From assembly GCA_964036665.1 (NCBI GenBank), contig OZ038528.1:6144501-6208500 (forward strand): 64,000 nucleotides of DNA. The letters run 5' to 3'. Source of the DNA: Gordius sp. MW1 (Eukaryota > Nematomorpha > Gordioida > Gordea > Gordiidae). Positions 11,633-23,164 of the stretch are shown here, one piece after another. A program made the translations under genes and the position numbers. The notes under the pieces were generated by a model that saw nothing but the letters and a program-made list of their open reading frames with translations, was not told where the DNA came from and did not search any database. Each line of letters starts with the position of its first letter. The first letter of the stretch is position 1.

Positions 11633-12838
11633 ACTATTTTATTAATCTTAACAAACTTATAAACATATTTACTATATATTTGTAATTTCTTTTTTATTTT
11701 CAATCAGAAAGGAAACGAAAGATTAATTTAATTTCGAAAGGAAAAAAAATATTGATTCAAATGGTAATTGTACTATTTTATAAATATTAACAAATTTATA
11801 AACATATTTACTATATATTTGTATTTCTTTTTTATTTTCAATCAGCAAGGAAACGAAAGATTAATTTAATTTTGAAAGGAAAAAACATATTGATTCAAAT
11901 GGTAAATCTACTAGTTTATAAATATTAACAAATTTATAAACATAATTACTATATATTTGTAATTATTTTTTATTTTCAATCAGCAAGGAAACGAAAGATT
12001 AATTTAATTTTGAAAGGAAAAAACATATGATTCAAATGGTAATTCTACTATTTTATAAATATTAACAAATTTATAAACATATTACTATATATTTGAAATT
12101 TCTTTTTTATTTTCAATCAGCAAGGAAACGAAAGATTAATTTAATTTTGAAAGGAAAAAACATATTGATCCAAATGGTAAATCTACTAGTTTATAAATAT
12201 TAACAAATTTATAAACATAATTACTATATATTTATAATTATTTTTTATTTTCAATCAGCAAGGAAACGAAGGATTAATTTAATTTCGAAAGGAAAAAACA
12301 TATTGATTCAAATGGTAATTCTACTATTTCATAAATATTAACAAATTTATAAACATATTTACTATATATTTGTAATTTCTTTTTTATTTTCAATTAGCAA
12401 GGAAACGAAAGATTAATTTAATTTCGAAAGGAAAAAACATATTGATTCAAATGGTAATTCTACTATTTTATAAATATTAACAAATTTATAAACATATTTA
12501 CTATATATTTGTAATTTCTTTTTTATTTTCAATCAGCAAGGAAACGAAAGATTAATTTAATTTCGAAAGGAAAAAACATATTGATTCAAATGGTAATTCT
12601 ACTATTTCATAAATATTAACAAATTTGTAAACATATTTACTTTACTATATATTTGTAATTTCTTTTTTATTTCAATCAGCAAGGAAACGAAAGATTAATT
12701 TAATTTCGAAAGGAAAAAAACATATCGATTCAAATGGTAATTCTACTATTTTATTAATCTTAACAAATTTATAAACATATTTACTATATATTTGTAATTT
12801 CTTTTTTATTTTCAATCCAAGAAGGAAACGAAAGAGTA
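11633..12838 (-). repeat. Satellite array, inverted block (copy 1)
   Basis: At about 11633 the same monomer switches to the reverse complement and continues for about nine units to 12838. The junction itself is a small inverted repeat (ataaaatagt / actattttat). The corresponding array in copy 2 never changes orientation, so this is a copy-1 inversion. Confidence 0.93.
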
Positions 12839-12841
12839 ATT

Positions 12842-12896
12842 TAACCGAGATAGTTAAATGCAACAGCCTTGCTTAGATCGTCCCTTAGGAGCATTC
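12842..12896 (-). other. Conserved block between satellite and unknown gene; possible 3' exon
   Basis: This ~50-bp block is conserved in copy 2 (about 56793-56849) although the satellite beside it differs. On the minus strand it follows acceptor-like AG dinucleotides, and two reading frames are open in both copies: one gives a MLLRDDLS-like peptide, the other a basic peptide ending near a CCI or equivalent. Only the second is in phase with the donor at 13115. It may be the next exon of the gene upstream, but this is an inference. Confidence 0.3.
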
Positions 12897-13114
12897 CTAT
12901 TTTTCTTTGTAAAAATATTTGCATTTTCATGATTCTAATTTATATCAAAATAAACAACGATTTTTTAAATATATGCATAGATAGTATTATATTAGATATG
13001 TTTATATTGCATAAGTGTATTTTATTAAATAGTATGTAAAGTTATTAAATTATAAAGGATAATTTTATATAACAACAATGAATATTTATTAAAAAAATCA
13101 GAACCAATACTTAC

Positions 13115-14497
13115 GTAGTCCTCATTGGGAAACAAATTGTCATAAATGTATGTTATTCTTTCGCGATATTTTATATGTTTGTCCGATATGTAGCCCTTGT
13201 CTATTAGAGACAATTGACTGCTAGTAAGTGAAAGGACAGGGAGGTGTTGTTTGCGCGGGGAAGTTGGAAACTCAATCGAATCAGTATTACTTGACTTTAT
13301 TTCAACGGACACGCTTTCAATATTAATATCATCATTCTCTTCGTTTAAATTTAATTTTATCAGTTGTCTGTTCTCTATCTTTTCGCCACTTCGTTTTTCT
13401 ACACCGCTTTCAATTTCGTGTTCTTCTAAGCCGTAATTCATTTCTAGTGTCGGCTGCTTCATAATGGTAGGTTCTGGAGGCCATGCGCCATCCAAATGTA
13501 CGCCCAGTATTGGCATTAACTTGGGATAGTCTGCAGCATATCTTTCCAATCTGTTTAGGAGCAGGATCATTCGCCTCTTAATCCTCTTTGTCATCAGTAT
13601 ATTTATCCAATGTTTTATCAAGTGCAACGTTAGTATTAATTATGGGTTTGGAATTAATGGAGTCTGCAATTTTTTCTTCTGCGGCTGGCTTGTTGAGAGC
13701 AGCACATAATTTGAGCAATTGGTTGTACATCTCAGATCCAACTTTATCATGTATTTTAGCATCACACTTCTCTTGATATTCCTTTTCATTTTCATTCTTT
13801 TCATCCTCATTTTTCCACTTTACCAATTTATTTACTGCCTTTCTAGGGTCTTTATTACTTTTCCGAATACTCGTAATACGAACTTTATCATATTTAGCTT
13901 GATAGAGGGTGAAATTTTTTGGATCATCATCTACTTCAAACATATCATTATCTATAGTTAGATCGCTCTCGCCATCATTTCTTGCCTCATCATCGTTATT
14001 TGGCTTCCCTTTTCCATCTTCCATTTCAACTGTATAACTTTCTGAATTTTGGTTAAATTCCTCTTCTATTTCCTGGGACTCCATGGCGTTATCGTGTTCT
14101 CTGACATCATCCTCGTATATCCAATTTAATTCAGCCATTCGATTTGTCAAAACTCGCCATATCTCATTTTTTTAATTATCTCGTTCTCTAACATAAAATA
14201 TCCATCAATGGCGTTATGCTCATTGTTAGAATTACTAGTTCCAGGCTGTTCTTCATTTGTCATTTTTCTTTTCTTTGTTAAATTTATGTTATGTAAGAAT
14301 CTTCTTATCTTATTCAAACCTCCATTCTTACTACTTTTCCCAGCAACTTTTTCTTGGCTATCACTGTCTTTATTCAAAACTTTTTTCATGTTAAAAATCA
14401 TTCCTTCGTTCTCTTTAGCTTTCGCTCTTGCATATGAGGACCCATCTTCACTATTTTTTACATTTTTGCATTTAAAGAGTTTACCAAAGTCAAACAT
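13115..14497 (-). pseudogene. Unrecognised acidic-protein gene, decayed copy 1
   Basis: I do not recognise the family. The frame starts at the ATG at 14497 (MFDFGKLFKCKN...), is rich in Asp, Glu, Asn, Lys and Ser, and has no signal peptide or membrane segment. The most conserved-looking part is a proline-containing stretch (YPKLMPILGVHLDGAWPPEP) and a C-terminal ERITYIYDNLFP. The exon ends at a strong donor, TAC|GTAAGT, at 13115/13114. Compared with the paralogue at 57063-58452, this copy is broken in three places: a 7-base instead of 8-base T run (14167-14173, plus strand), an in-frame stop at 13578-13580 where copy 2 has Gln, and a 2-base loss near 13543. Copy 2 is intact at each of these, so a single open ancestor existed. 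Function unknown. Confidence 0.7.
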
Positions 14498-14916
14498 CAC
14501 AAGCAAATTTTTTTACAATGAACTTAACAACAATTCAATAACTTGTATAGAAATGACGTTTAATTAATATGCTTAAGTGATTGTTGTTAATATAATTAAG
14601 TAATACATAAATTTAATGGCTGATTTGTTTTATAAAACATTGTAACTTTATTATTTAATATCCCTTTTCTAAATGAATTCTGCGGGTATTAATGATAGAA
14701 TCCCTATACCGCATAAAAAATTGGCGTTCCTTAATTAATAGATGTAATAAATAACTACTGTTTGTATAAGCTTTAAAAGAGGTGCCAGTTTTGAGGGGGT
14801 GAATCTAGATAATATAATGATTATTTTATATGGAGATGCGTTGCGTGTTTGAAATTAAGGTTTTTAGTTATAAGAAATCATTCTATCACAACCTTTTTAT
14901 AATAAATTTAAATCTT
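14498..14916. repeat. Duplicated spacer containing an LTR-element empty site
   Basis: No gene. The sequence aaatttaatggctgattt at about 14613-14631 is the uninterrupted form of the site that in copy 2 holds the LTR element 58575-60633. The rest matches 58453-58574 and 60639-60937. Confidence 0.85.
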
Positions 14917-16580
14917 ATTAATTGCTATGCAATTTAGGGGCTCGTTTTTGGTTGTCCGTTGTCCCTCGTCCGTCGTCCACCAAGTTATTGGCGCCAGCTT
15001 TGTGACCTGGAGGTGTCGGGTTCAAGCCAGGGAGAGGACGAATTTTTTTTTAATTTTTTTAAGTAAAATTAATATATTGTTCTTGTTAATACCATTGATA
15101 ATATGGCTTTTTGGTCGTCCGCTGGCTACTGACCAATGAAAAAAATGACCATTGGCCAAAATGTGAATCGAAATTTTTTTTTCGTTTTTGAATTGGTTAA
15201 CATTGATAATTACCCCATGGCCTCTCCTACAAGGGCCTATGCCTATACTGATACGGGTCCCTGTGCCCCCCTATAAAGGCTTATGCCTCTACTGATGCGG
15301 GTTCGAATCCCGGAGAGGGCAAAATTTTTATTTATTTTAAATTAAATTAATATATTGTTCTTGTTAATACCTTTGATAATATGGCTTTTTGGTCGTCCGC
15401 TGGCTACTGACAAATGAAAAAATTACCATTGGCCAAATTGTGATTCGAAATTTTTTTTCGTTTTTTTCAAATTAATTTATTGTTTTTGTTAATACCATTG
15501 ATTATATGACTTTTTGACCGTCCGCTGGCTACTGACCAATGAAAAAAATCACCATTGGCTAAATTGTGATCCGAAATTTTTTTTCGTTTTTTTTTGTCAA
15601 ATTAATATATTGTTTTTGTTAATACCATTAATAATGTGACTTTTTGACCGTCCGTTGGCGGCTGACCATTGAAAAAAATCACCATTGGCCAAAGTGTGAA
15701 TCAAAAATTTTTTTTCCCTTTTTTTTTAAATTAATATATTGTTTTTGTTAATACCATTGATAATGTGACTTTTTGGCCGTCCGTTGGCTGCTGACCAATG
15801 GAAAAAATTACCATTGGCCAAAGTGTGAATCAAAATTATTTTTTCGTTTTTTTTGACTTGTATGTATTTATAGACCGTCTATTGTTACTGACCAATGGAA
15901 AAAAATGACCATTGGCCAAATTGTGATTTGAAATTTTTTTTCGTTTTTTAATCGTCTCTTATGTATTTATATCCTTTTTGACCGTGTCCTGGCTACTGAC
16001 CAATAAAAAAAATGACCAATGGCCAAATTGATTTTAAGCATCTTTCTAATTATTTTTTAAAATAATAATCATATTAAATCAAAATTTAAACCATATGTAT
16101 ATTTTTCCATAAGGCAAAAGTAAATTCAAAAAAGCAATTAATTTTGTTTAGAAAAATTAAAATTCGCATTTTGTCAAAATATGAATCAAAAAATTACATG
16201 TATATATAAACTTTTTATAACTGCTTTAAAGTCTTTGATGTAACATAACGATAATATTTTAACCATTTTAATTGTAATCGAAAAACAGGAGGGCAATTAT
16301 TATTATCACGTGGTCGATCATAGAAGCATATTTTTAATAATTATCCATCCTTCAATTAATTATTTTATTATATTAAAGAAGAAATTGTGAATCGAAATTT
16401 TTATTTGCTATGCAATTTATTTTTTTCGTTTTTGAATTGGTATATTAAGTTAACATTGATAATTACCCTATGCCCTCTTCTAGAAGGGCCTATGCCTCTA
16501 CTGATATGGGTCCCTATGCCCCCCCCCCTACAAAAGCCTATGCCTCTACTGATGTGGGTTCGAATCCTGACGGGCAAATC
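14917..16580 (+). mobile_element. Helentron-like modular repeat array (copy 1)
   Basis: It starts at ATTGCTATGCAATTTAGGGG with a GTCC-rich tract, a tRNA-like segment (gttcaagccagggagagg), a B-box module (GGTTCGAATCCC at about 15299), and five to six ~120-bp core units to 16025. After an AT-rich stretch (16030-16400) a second short module with gctatgcaatttat and another B box ends near 16580. It pairs with 60938-62830. Copy 1 has one core unit that copy 2 lacks, and copy 2 has one B-box module that copy 1 lacks. No 3' hairpin is present, so it is not a complete element. Confidence 0.65.
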
Positions 16581-18150
16581 ATATTTTTAGATGGTTACTA
16601 ACTAAATGCATACAAAATTAATATATTGTTTTGTTACAAGTAAAGGCTAAAATTTCAAAATGCTTCTCCCAAAATCACCCACCCACATCTCTATGCCTAC
16701 ATGCCATCCTTTATGAACAGATAATTTTTTATCCTCTTACAATATATTTCTTTATCCAATACATACCCCTATCTTACCCTCTTTTCAAAAGTTGTTATAA
16801 AAAAAAATATTAAGTTACCGAAACAAAATGACTCCAAACCTACCATATAACCTACCATATAATGTGAAAAGATGCTTGTTTAAATTTATCAATAAATTAA
16901 CAATATAACTAAATAAAAATACTTATTAAGTAATAATTATTATAACAAGCAATTTAAGGCCCTATTAGTAGGAAGCTTGATTCACGGCAATTTCATCTAT
17001 AATTTTACCGGCTGAATATAACCATAGTCTAAACTCTAAAGAAAAAAAATATATCACCTAAACTCAAGTCTAAGGCAAATATTCGAAATTTAAACAAATA
17101 CTATAAGATATTTTTGGTAAGTTATTGAAAAATTCATATTTTCACACTATACCTATTAACTTTAATAATTTGAAATATGGCATGGGTCACCCTTTAGGCC
17201 ACCCTTAAAACCAACAATAAAATTATCTTGTCAAATTCTTTTAAGTTCATCCCGCCTTAATAATTATTATGTGATAAAAATAAATAAATATAAAATTAAT
17301 TTTGAATAAGAAGCTATAAAAGCACTTTTCCTTCCATCCATCTATTTCTACCGATCACTGTGTCGCTGTCTCATCCTAGATATACGTCGTAAAACAACAA
17401 GCACGATTAGTTTTACAATTTTTATAACCCCAGATGTCATAATTTAAATTATACCCTCTCCTTAGGAATATGCTCATTTTTTCTTAATTTTATAATTTCC
17501 GTGAATTTAAAAATGATTAAAATTTTTGTCTGTTTTAGAAATTCTCAAATTTTTCGCGCAATTCTAAAGAAGTTAAGTAAGTGACTCTTTTTACAAAATA
17601 ATATAGTTTTTACCCTTGCGTGTCTTTTCCCTTAGACTTAAATACTTTAAATAAAATAAACAATTGCTTCAGTTTACACATTACGTTGATAATAGGTAAT
17701 TTTAATTAATTAATGAAAGAACATAGCGGTTTTAATTTATATTTGTTTAAAATATTAATATACATGTTAATTTGTTATTTTTTTTAAATTACGTTTTTCT
17801 TTAAAAAATTTTAAGTCATTGAAAAAAATGATATAAAATTATCTTAAAATAAATTGTGATTGATGTATTTTTAACTATGGCAGGAGGGGTGTTTTTTTGA
17901 AAAATCATATTTTATTAATTTATTTCTGATGATTTTCTTCTAGAAATTGCTACGCACAAATTAAATATCAGATGAGTTAATTTTTGTTTAAAAATTAGTG
18001 TCATTACTTATTTAAAATTCCCATTCTTATTTTAAATTTTAACTTTATTAATTATAGAAATTATTAGATATATTAGTTATCTTGTTCTCTTTGTTTCTAT
18101 GTAACTCGATTTGTATTTAACTAAAAAAAATATAATGCTTTAAAGAAAAA
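16581..18150. other. No gene seen; duplicated AT-rich spacer
   Basis: The part up to about 17757 is duplicated at 62831-64000 and the rest is single copy. There are no long frames. A TATAAAAG box at 17315-17322, followed by a pyrimidine-rich stretch, is preserved in copy 2, but no transcript can be assigned to it. Confidence 0.6.
17315..17322 (+). promoter_or_regulatory. TATA-like box conserved in both duplication copies
   Basis: TATAAAAG lies about 830 bp upstream of the BTB pseudogene; the same box occurs at 63566-63573. The downstream sequence (ttccttccatcc... gatcactgtgtcgctgtc) is also conserved. A promoter is possible but unsupported by any open frame directly downstream. Confidence 0.25.
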
Positions 18151-18387
18151 ATGGGTGAAAAGGCAAACAATAGTGATTTTGATGGGAAAAGTTGGGATGA
18201 AAGACGCCACAAAGCATTTGCAAATGATAGAATGAAGGATGTTATTTTTTGGTAATTTAAAATCATTATAATTGCCATTATACCCACTCAATTTGAAGAA
18301 GGTGATAAAATTATTACGATTAAGGCACACAAGTTAATACTGTCCTTAAGCTCTTCAGTATTTTATCTGACATTTTTAAATTAAATG
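18151..18387 (+). pseudogene. BTB/POZ-domain fragment with in-frame stop
   Basis: From the ATG at 18151 one frame reads to the stop at about 18385, with a single internal TAA at 18253-18255. The first part ends NDRMKDVIFW and the second contains AHKLILSLSSSVF. These match the start of a BTB/POZ domain (NDxxSDVxFxV ... AHKxxLxxxSxVF), most like BTBD3/6-type proteins that act as Cullin-3 substrate adaptors. The domain stops after its first third, with no visible donor to continue it. It is most simply a decayed fragment just outside the duplicated segment. An intron spanning the stop is less likely, because the frame is preserved across it. Confidence 0.6.
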
Positions 18388-18591
18388 TGTGCTTATTAAT
18401 TTTTTTTAGAAATAAGCTTATTTTCAACTCCCACAAACTTTTCATCACCATTTATTAACACACAACTTCCCCAGTTGTTGTGATTGCCCCTTAGTCGGTG
18501 CGAGATCGTTTTAATTCTATATTGATTTTTGTTTTTTGCCATCTCATTCGTTGAAAATCAAATCAATTTCTTATAACTTCGATAGATTACT

Positions 18592-18765
18592 CATGGGTGT
18601 AGTCAAGATTTAAATTTAGGGGGGGGGGGCAGTAATGATTTAGGGAGGGGCGAATTGATGTTTTGAAATTTTAGTCATAATTTTTTTAAATATTAATGTT
18701 TTTAAATTTAGGGAGGGGGGGCAGCTGCCACTTTATGCCTCCCCCTATGCCCTGGCTACGCAGGG
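18592..18765. mobile_element. MITE of the CATGGGCGTAGCC family (degenerate)
   Basis: It begins CATGGGTGTAGTCAAG, has two G-rich tracts around an AT-rich core with a cagtaatgatttaggg motif, and ends near CCTGGCTACGC. Other members are at 25906-26076, 30801-30954 and 38269-38420. No TSD could be identified here. Confidence 0.6.
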
Positions 18766-18775
18766 GGGAGGCTGG

Positions 18776-19062
18776 AATTTATTATCAATGTGTAATTTAA
18801 TTTTTACACGTTAAAAAATATCTCATTTATATGAAAGAACCGTGCATGTTCAATTACGAATAGCTTATAATTTCTCTAAACAAATAAGGTAAGCGTTGGA
18901 TTTTGCAAGAACAAATTTGAAAATTTTGTATTTCGTTTTTTATGGAAAACCGTTGATTTATTTATTAACGAAGGAATCAAGAGTGGATATTATTTAAGAC
19001 GCTGTCCAAATTTGTGGTTCTAAATAGGTGTTCTTTTTCAGCAATGCTTAAAATTAATAGCT
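18776..19062. other. No gene seen
   Basis: AT-rich spacer between the MITE and the foldback element. No frames or repeats recognised. Confidence 0.5.
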
Positions 19063-19331
19063 GTAGTGGTCGTGATACGGAGAGAAATATACGCACGCAG
19101 AGTCAACCCTCATTTCAATATTAACAAACCCATCCCATTATTTAGACTCGCGATAAATAGTTTTGTTTTTCGGTTATCACTAATGTTTTCTGGGAAATTC
19201 TCAGAAAACATTAGTGATAACCGAAAAACAAAACTATTTATCGCGAGTCTAAATAATGGGATGGGTTTGTTAATATTCAAATAAGGGTTGACTCTGCGTT
19301 CGTATATTTCTCTCCGTATCACGACCACTAC
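19063..19331. mobile_element. 269-bp foldback (palindromic) MITE
   Basis: The two halves are near-perfect reverse complements around a short centre at about 19190-19205, starting GTAGTGGTCGTGATACGG and ending CCGTATCACGACCACTAC. The same peptide-like frame therefore appears on both strands and is not a gene. With TAGTG-type ends it may be a hAT-related foldback element. Flanks (aatagctg / caaagctt) match only partly, so the TSD is uncertain. Confidence 0.88.
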
Positions 19332-19588
19332 AAAGCTTTTGCTCACTTTCACTTATCAAGAATATCGTTTTATATTTCATTTTCTTATAATTTCCTCTTC
19401 ATTAGGGTATTTTCGCTTTTCTCATATTAACAACCTTTGACACCCATTAGTTAAAAAAACCATAGTATGACCATTTCCCCTAAAAAAGAATTAGTAATGT
19501 CTAGCGGCACTAGTCCCTGTAAATAAAATCCAAAATAATGAAAGTGTAAGACTGATACACTAATTACCAAATAGTGGTAAAAACAAGG

Positions 19589-19833
19589 GTAAAATATAAG
19601 GTCAACCACATTTATTGATACTCAAAGTAAAAATTACAAGAGCATAATTCTATATAAATTAACGTGTATATTGGTATATATACACCATTTTTAGAGAGAT
19701 TAATGTGCACAATGTATAACTATTTGCATATATTCAGATTGATGTAATGTATTTTCATTATGTAATTACGTGGGTGAATAATAAATTACGTAAATTTGTG
19801 TATTCAAATTATGGCAATTTGAATGGCGCCATA
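19589..19833 (-). repeat. LTR (3' in element orientation)
   Basis: Shared with 21344-21580 from gtaaaatataaggtcaacc to ggcgccata. It differs mainly by a short insertion in a TATATA tract. Confidence 0.85.
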
Positions 19834-21049
19834 TAAATTCATCCCTAATTCACGGAGTGGTTTAAATATCGTCCTTCGAGAAGATGGCTTTAATGTTTTA
19901 CATAAGGTAAATTGCCAGTTTTTCTCGGCTGAAATTGTTGTATCGTGTTTGCGTTTGTGAATACTTATTTGAATAGAAAACAAGTGGTAGAATCACACCA
20001 TTTAATGTTTGTTGTTGTATAAGTCTTCCTTCTGCAAAGTTGGAAGCATCTGTAGTGAATGACAGTTTGTAGGTCAATGTTGTTTAGTGGTTGCTGGTGT
20101 GTTGACCGGGGTGTGAGTGATGTTGGAAGATAATGTGCTATCCAAAATATATTTAGATTTGTCGGAGTATACATATCTATTTTAGAATCGCCTGCTTCCC
20201 TCAATTAAATCGGTCAGTATTGGTTGTAGTAGTAGGTAGTAAGTGTTTTTACGTTGTCAAATATCGTCTTTGCTGGTGCCAGTGGTCCTGCGATGTGATT
20301 TGCAAATAAGATTGGCATGGCATTGGACCAATAGTACGTTCAGTAGACGATGTTGTTGCTTGTATAGCGGGGTAGTAGGGTAACATGGTTTTCTTCGTAT
20401 TAACACTCAGATAAGTAGGTAGATTGTATCTTTCCCAGCAGTTGAAGCAGATATGGATGCTTGATTGAGAAGATAATGCCCTATATCTGAAATGTTTTCT
20501 TTTAACTAAGAAAAAACCAAATACCATTACTAATTAAAGAATATGGACGTTTTTTTATAGTACGACAGCAAAGTGCAATCGAGTAAAAAGCTCCAGTGCG
20601 CTGCTTTCAGTTGCGCTAAAAATGATTTTGTTAGGCCTCGTAAAGTTGTTGAGGTTGCCATTGTTTAAAGGAAACTGTATTTAGTGGTGATTAATTTGTA
20701 AAATGTTGCAAGATAAAATATCGCTTTTGTTTACGAACCAGCTGATAAAAGTGTGTCGGTGTTGTATGTTGTAAGGAAGCTCGTCTGTCGAAAAATTACA
20801 TTATATACTGTCATGAAAGTATATGTAAAAGTTGTTTTTCCGTGGCGAAATGCCTATGACGATAACCCAGATTGTTCGACATCAGTGATTGGTTCGGTGG
20901 TGGTAGTAGCGATGAATTGCAAATCACCAAGTATTTCCTAAATTATGTCGGCAATGTAGTAAAATATAACTTTAATAGTTCCAGGTATGTCCTAACTAGA
21001 ATTAGAGGGGTTGGTGAAAGTTTCAAAAAAAAGTTAATATAAAAAATAA

Positions 21050-21300
21050 GCGCATTTTTGAGTTTTAGGAAGGGGGTGTCAGTTGGAATATTCTCCAGTA
21101 AATCTTGAATTTCTGTAGTTACCTCATAGAGAAGTGCTTCGATTAGATAACCTAGTTTAGTAAGTTCATTTTTGATTCTGCGATTTTAAAAAGTGATTCA
21201 ATTTGTAAGAACCAAATTCTAGGGTTTAAGGTTAAAAACCGGCAGTTTAAAGCAAAATGTATTCTCCGTTGGATCTTCTTCGATCTTAGGTTCCATATAG
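21050..21300 (-). pseudogene. Gypsy gag fragment
   Basis: The minus strand reads NPRIWFLQIESLFKIAES and, after a frameshift near 21160, YEVTTEIQDLLENIPTD. This is the capsid-region pattern of metazoan Gypsy (CsRn1-like) Gag proteins, in which a WFxQxExxFxxA block is followed by EVxxEVxDLLxxPPxxxPY. Gag would package element RNA. This copy is broken by a frameshift and several stops and lacks the zinc knuckle. Confidence 0.65.
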
Positions 21301-21343
21301 GTTGCGTTATCGTTTGTTGGGTCACCAGAAATGTAGCAATGTA

Positions 21344-21580
21344 GTAAAATATAAGGTCAACCACATTTATTGATACTCAAAGTAAAAATTACAAGAGCAT
21401 AATTCTATATAAATTAACGTGTATATATACACCATTTTTAGAGAGATTAATGTGCACAATGTATAAATATTTGCATATATTCAGATTGATGTAATGTATT
21501 TTCATTATGTAATTACGTGGGTGAATAATAAATTACGTAAATTTGTGTATTCAAATTATGGCAATTTGAATGGCGCCATA
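21344..21580 (-). repeat. LTR (5' in element orientation)
   Basis: Pairs with 19589-19833. The primer-binding-like TGGTGACCC lies about 16 bp inside it on the minus strand. Confidence 0.85.
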
Positions 21581-21944
21581 AATGAATAATTCAATTGGTT
21601 AACAACGATAATTTCTCTATGCCCTTCCCTACAAAGGCCTATACCTCTACTTATATGGTTCCCTGCGCCCCTACAAAGGCTGCCTCTACTGATGTGGGTT
21701 TGAATCCCGGAGAGGGCAATTTTTTTTAATTAAATGGAAAATTTGTATAAATAATTAATTAATCATTAGGCAATTTAATACCCCCTATAGGCATTCTCGC
21801 CCCTTCCCACCTTTCTCGCCCATAAATTGCATAGCAAATATGATACATTTATACGGAGTATAGATGACTCGTCCCCCCTTCCCTTCCCCTCCTTCCCTTC
21901 CCTTCTCCCCCTTCCCACGAGGGCCGAAGGCCCGAGTTTTATAT
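21581..21944 (+). mobile_element. Helentron-like modular repeat, 3' part
   Basis: It starts within the B-box module (gatgtgggtttgaatccc near 21696) and runs through the 3' module: CCCATAAATTGCATAGCAA near 21820, a C/T-rich tract, and the closing hairpin (GGGCC-GAA-GGCCC) near 21920. The 5' end and core units are missing. Confidence 0.65.
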
Positions 21945-23164
21945 TTGAATCTCTATTTTTAAGGAAACCTGTAGGAGTAATAATCATAGATGAAAATTTA
22001 TTTTCTATAACGTTTGAAAAGCAATTTTAACTCTATTCTTACAATAAAATTTTGTAAATAAATCATATATTTCAAATTATTAAACATTTTGATAAATACT
22101 CGATTCCATATGAAGAAATAAGTTTGAACCCATTTGTTTCATACCCTATATGGGTTATTAAGCTTGTTTAGTTCTATAGCTGTTAAGGTTACTTTTCCAT
22201 AGTAACAAGTTAAGTTACAATTACTTCCATAAAAAAATGTAGGAGACCGGTGTAATGTTCAATTCGCGTATCGTTTGATCTCGCGTAAGTCAATCAAACA
22301 CGTCAATCATGTATTTCTGCACTATAATTGCAAAAAATATTATTTTATAGGCTGGTAAAAGATTATTATAGGCTGGTATAAATGTCAATCAAAAATTGTG
22401 GTTTGGTTATACCATAATTTTGTTAAGATTTTTCAATTAAGGTTTAACATAATATAAATTAGGCTTCATTAAATATTTTTTTTAATAAAGGTTCAACATA
22501 ATATAAATTAAGCTTCATTAAATATTTAATTTAACTATTATAAACAAATTCAATTAATTTATATGTATTAAGTTTTTTAAACTATTATAAAAAGTGGGGA
22601 ACTTAAATAATATTTAATTTTAACTAATATAAACAAATTCAATTAATTAATATGTATTAAGTTTTTTACACTATTATAGAAACTGGGGAACTTAAATAAT
22701 TATTTTATATAAAGGATCTTATAATCCCTGATGATCTTAAGTGTCATATATTTGGTTTTAATTCATTTATAAGTGGTCCAATCTATATAAATTTAGTTTA
22801 TTTATTTTGCATTGATAAAGCTGTTATAATATAAAATAATGATATTGATAATATTATTTTAATAAATATATATTTTTAGCCATTACATATCACCTTTATT
22901 GGATAAAGGCATATTAAAACCATGTTTTGTCAAATATCAATTAGACATTGAAATAAGAATAATATATTTTATTTAAAGTTAATATAAAGTAAAAACAGTA
23001 TATATAAAACAATTGTATTGTAACTATTAAAAATATTTTATAAACAACTATCAAATATATAGAATAGTCCCATTTTTCATATAATCCATAATCTCAGTAA
23101 AACCATATTCTTCCATTCTATTAAATAAATGCCAAATTAATCAAAGTATAAATTATGTAGTTTA
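21945..23164. repeat. AT-rich region with a tandem duplication and a possible terminal inverted repeat
   Basis: No gene seen. At about 22246-22310 a block with ACCGGTGTA and tttgatctcgcgtaa is the imperfect reverse complement of 28760-28830. At about 22440-22700 there is a two-unit tandem repeat of roughly 115 bp (aaattcaattaat, tatgtattaagtttttta, ggggaacttaaataat). Confidence 0.55.

Larger units (their letters stand above)
19589..21580 (-). mobile_element. Gypsy-like LTR retrotransposon, internally deleted
   Basis: Two direct repeats of about 240 bp (19589-19833 and 21344-21580) flank 1.5 kb. The orientation is minus. Next to the right repeat the minus strand reads TGGTGACCC (21327-21319), matching the start of the tRNA-Trp-complementary primer site used by many metazoan Gypsy elements, followed by gag-like sequence. 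No protease, RT or integrase remains. No TSD is visible at the outer edges, so the ends may be rearranged. Confidence 0.75.

Noticed and set aside
9051-12838. Regularly spaced repeats resembling a CRISPR array
   Set aside because: The whole ~138-bp monomer repeats, there are no unique spacers, and the context is an animal genome. It is a satellite.
12672-12863. 60-70-codon frames within the satellite (also 50031-50219 and 53853-54071)
   Set aside because: They follow the monomer period, recur with the repeat and show only low-complexity Ile/Lys/Phe sequence.
13719-14567. Plus-strand frames of 80-119 codons opposite the unknown gene (also at 57669-58522)
   Set aside because: They are antisense shadows of an acidic, Lys/Glu-rich minus-strand frame, which always yields hydrophobic Phe/Leu/Ser-rich complements.
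19066-19352. Two similar 70-80-codon frames on opposite strands
   Set aside because: They are the same sequence read from each arm of a palindrome and are not independent genes.
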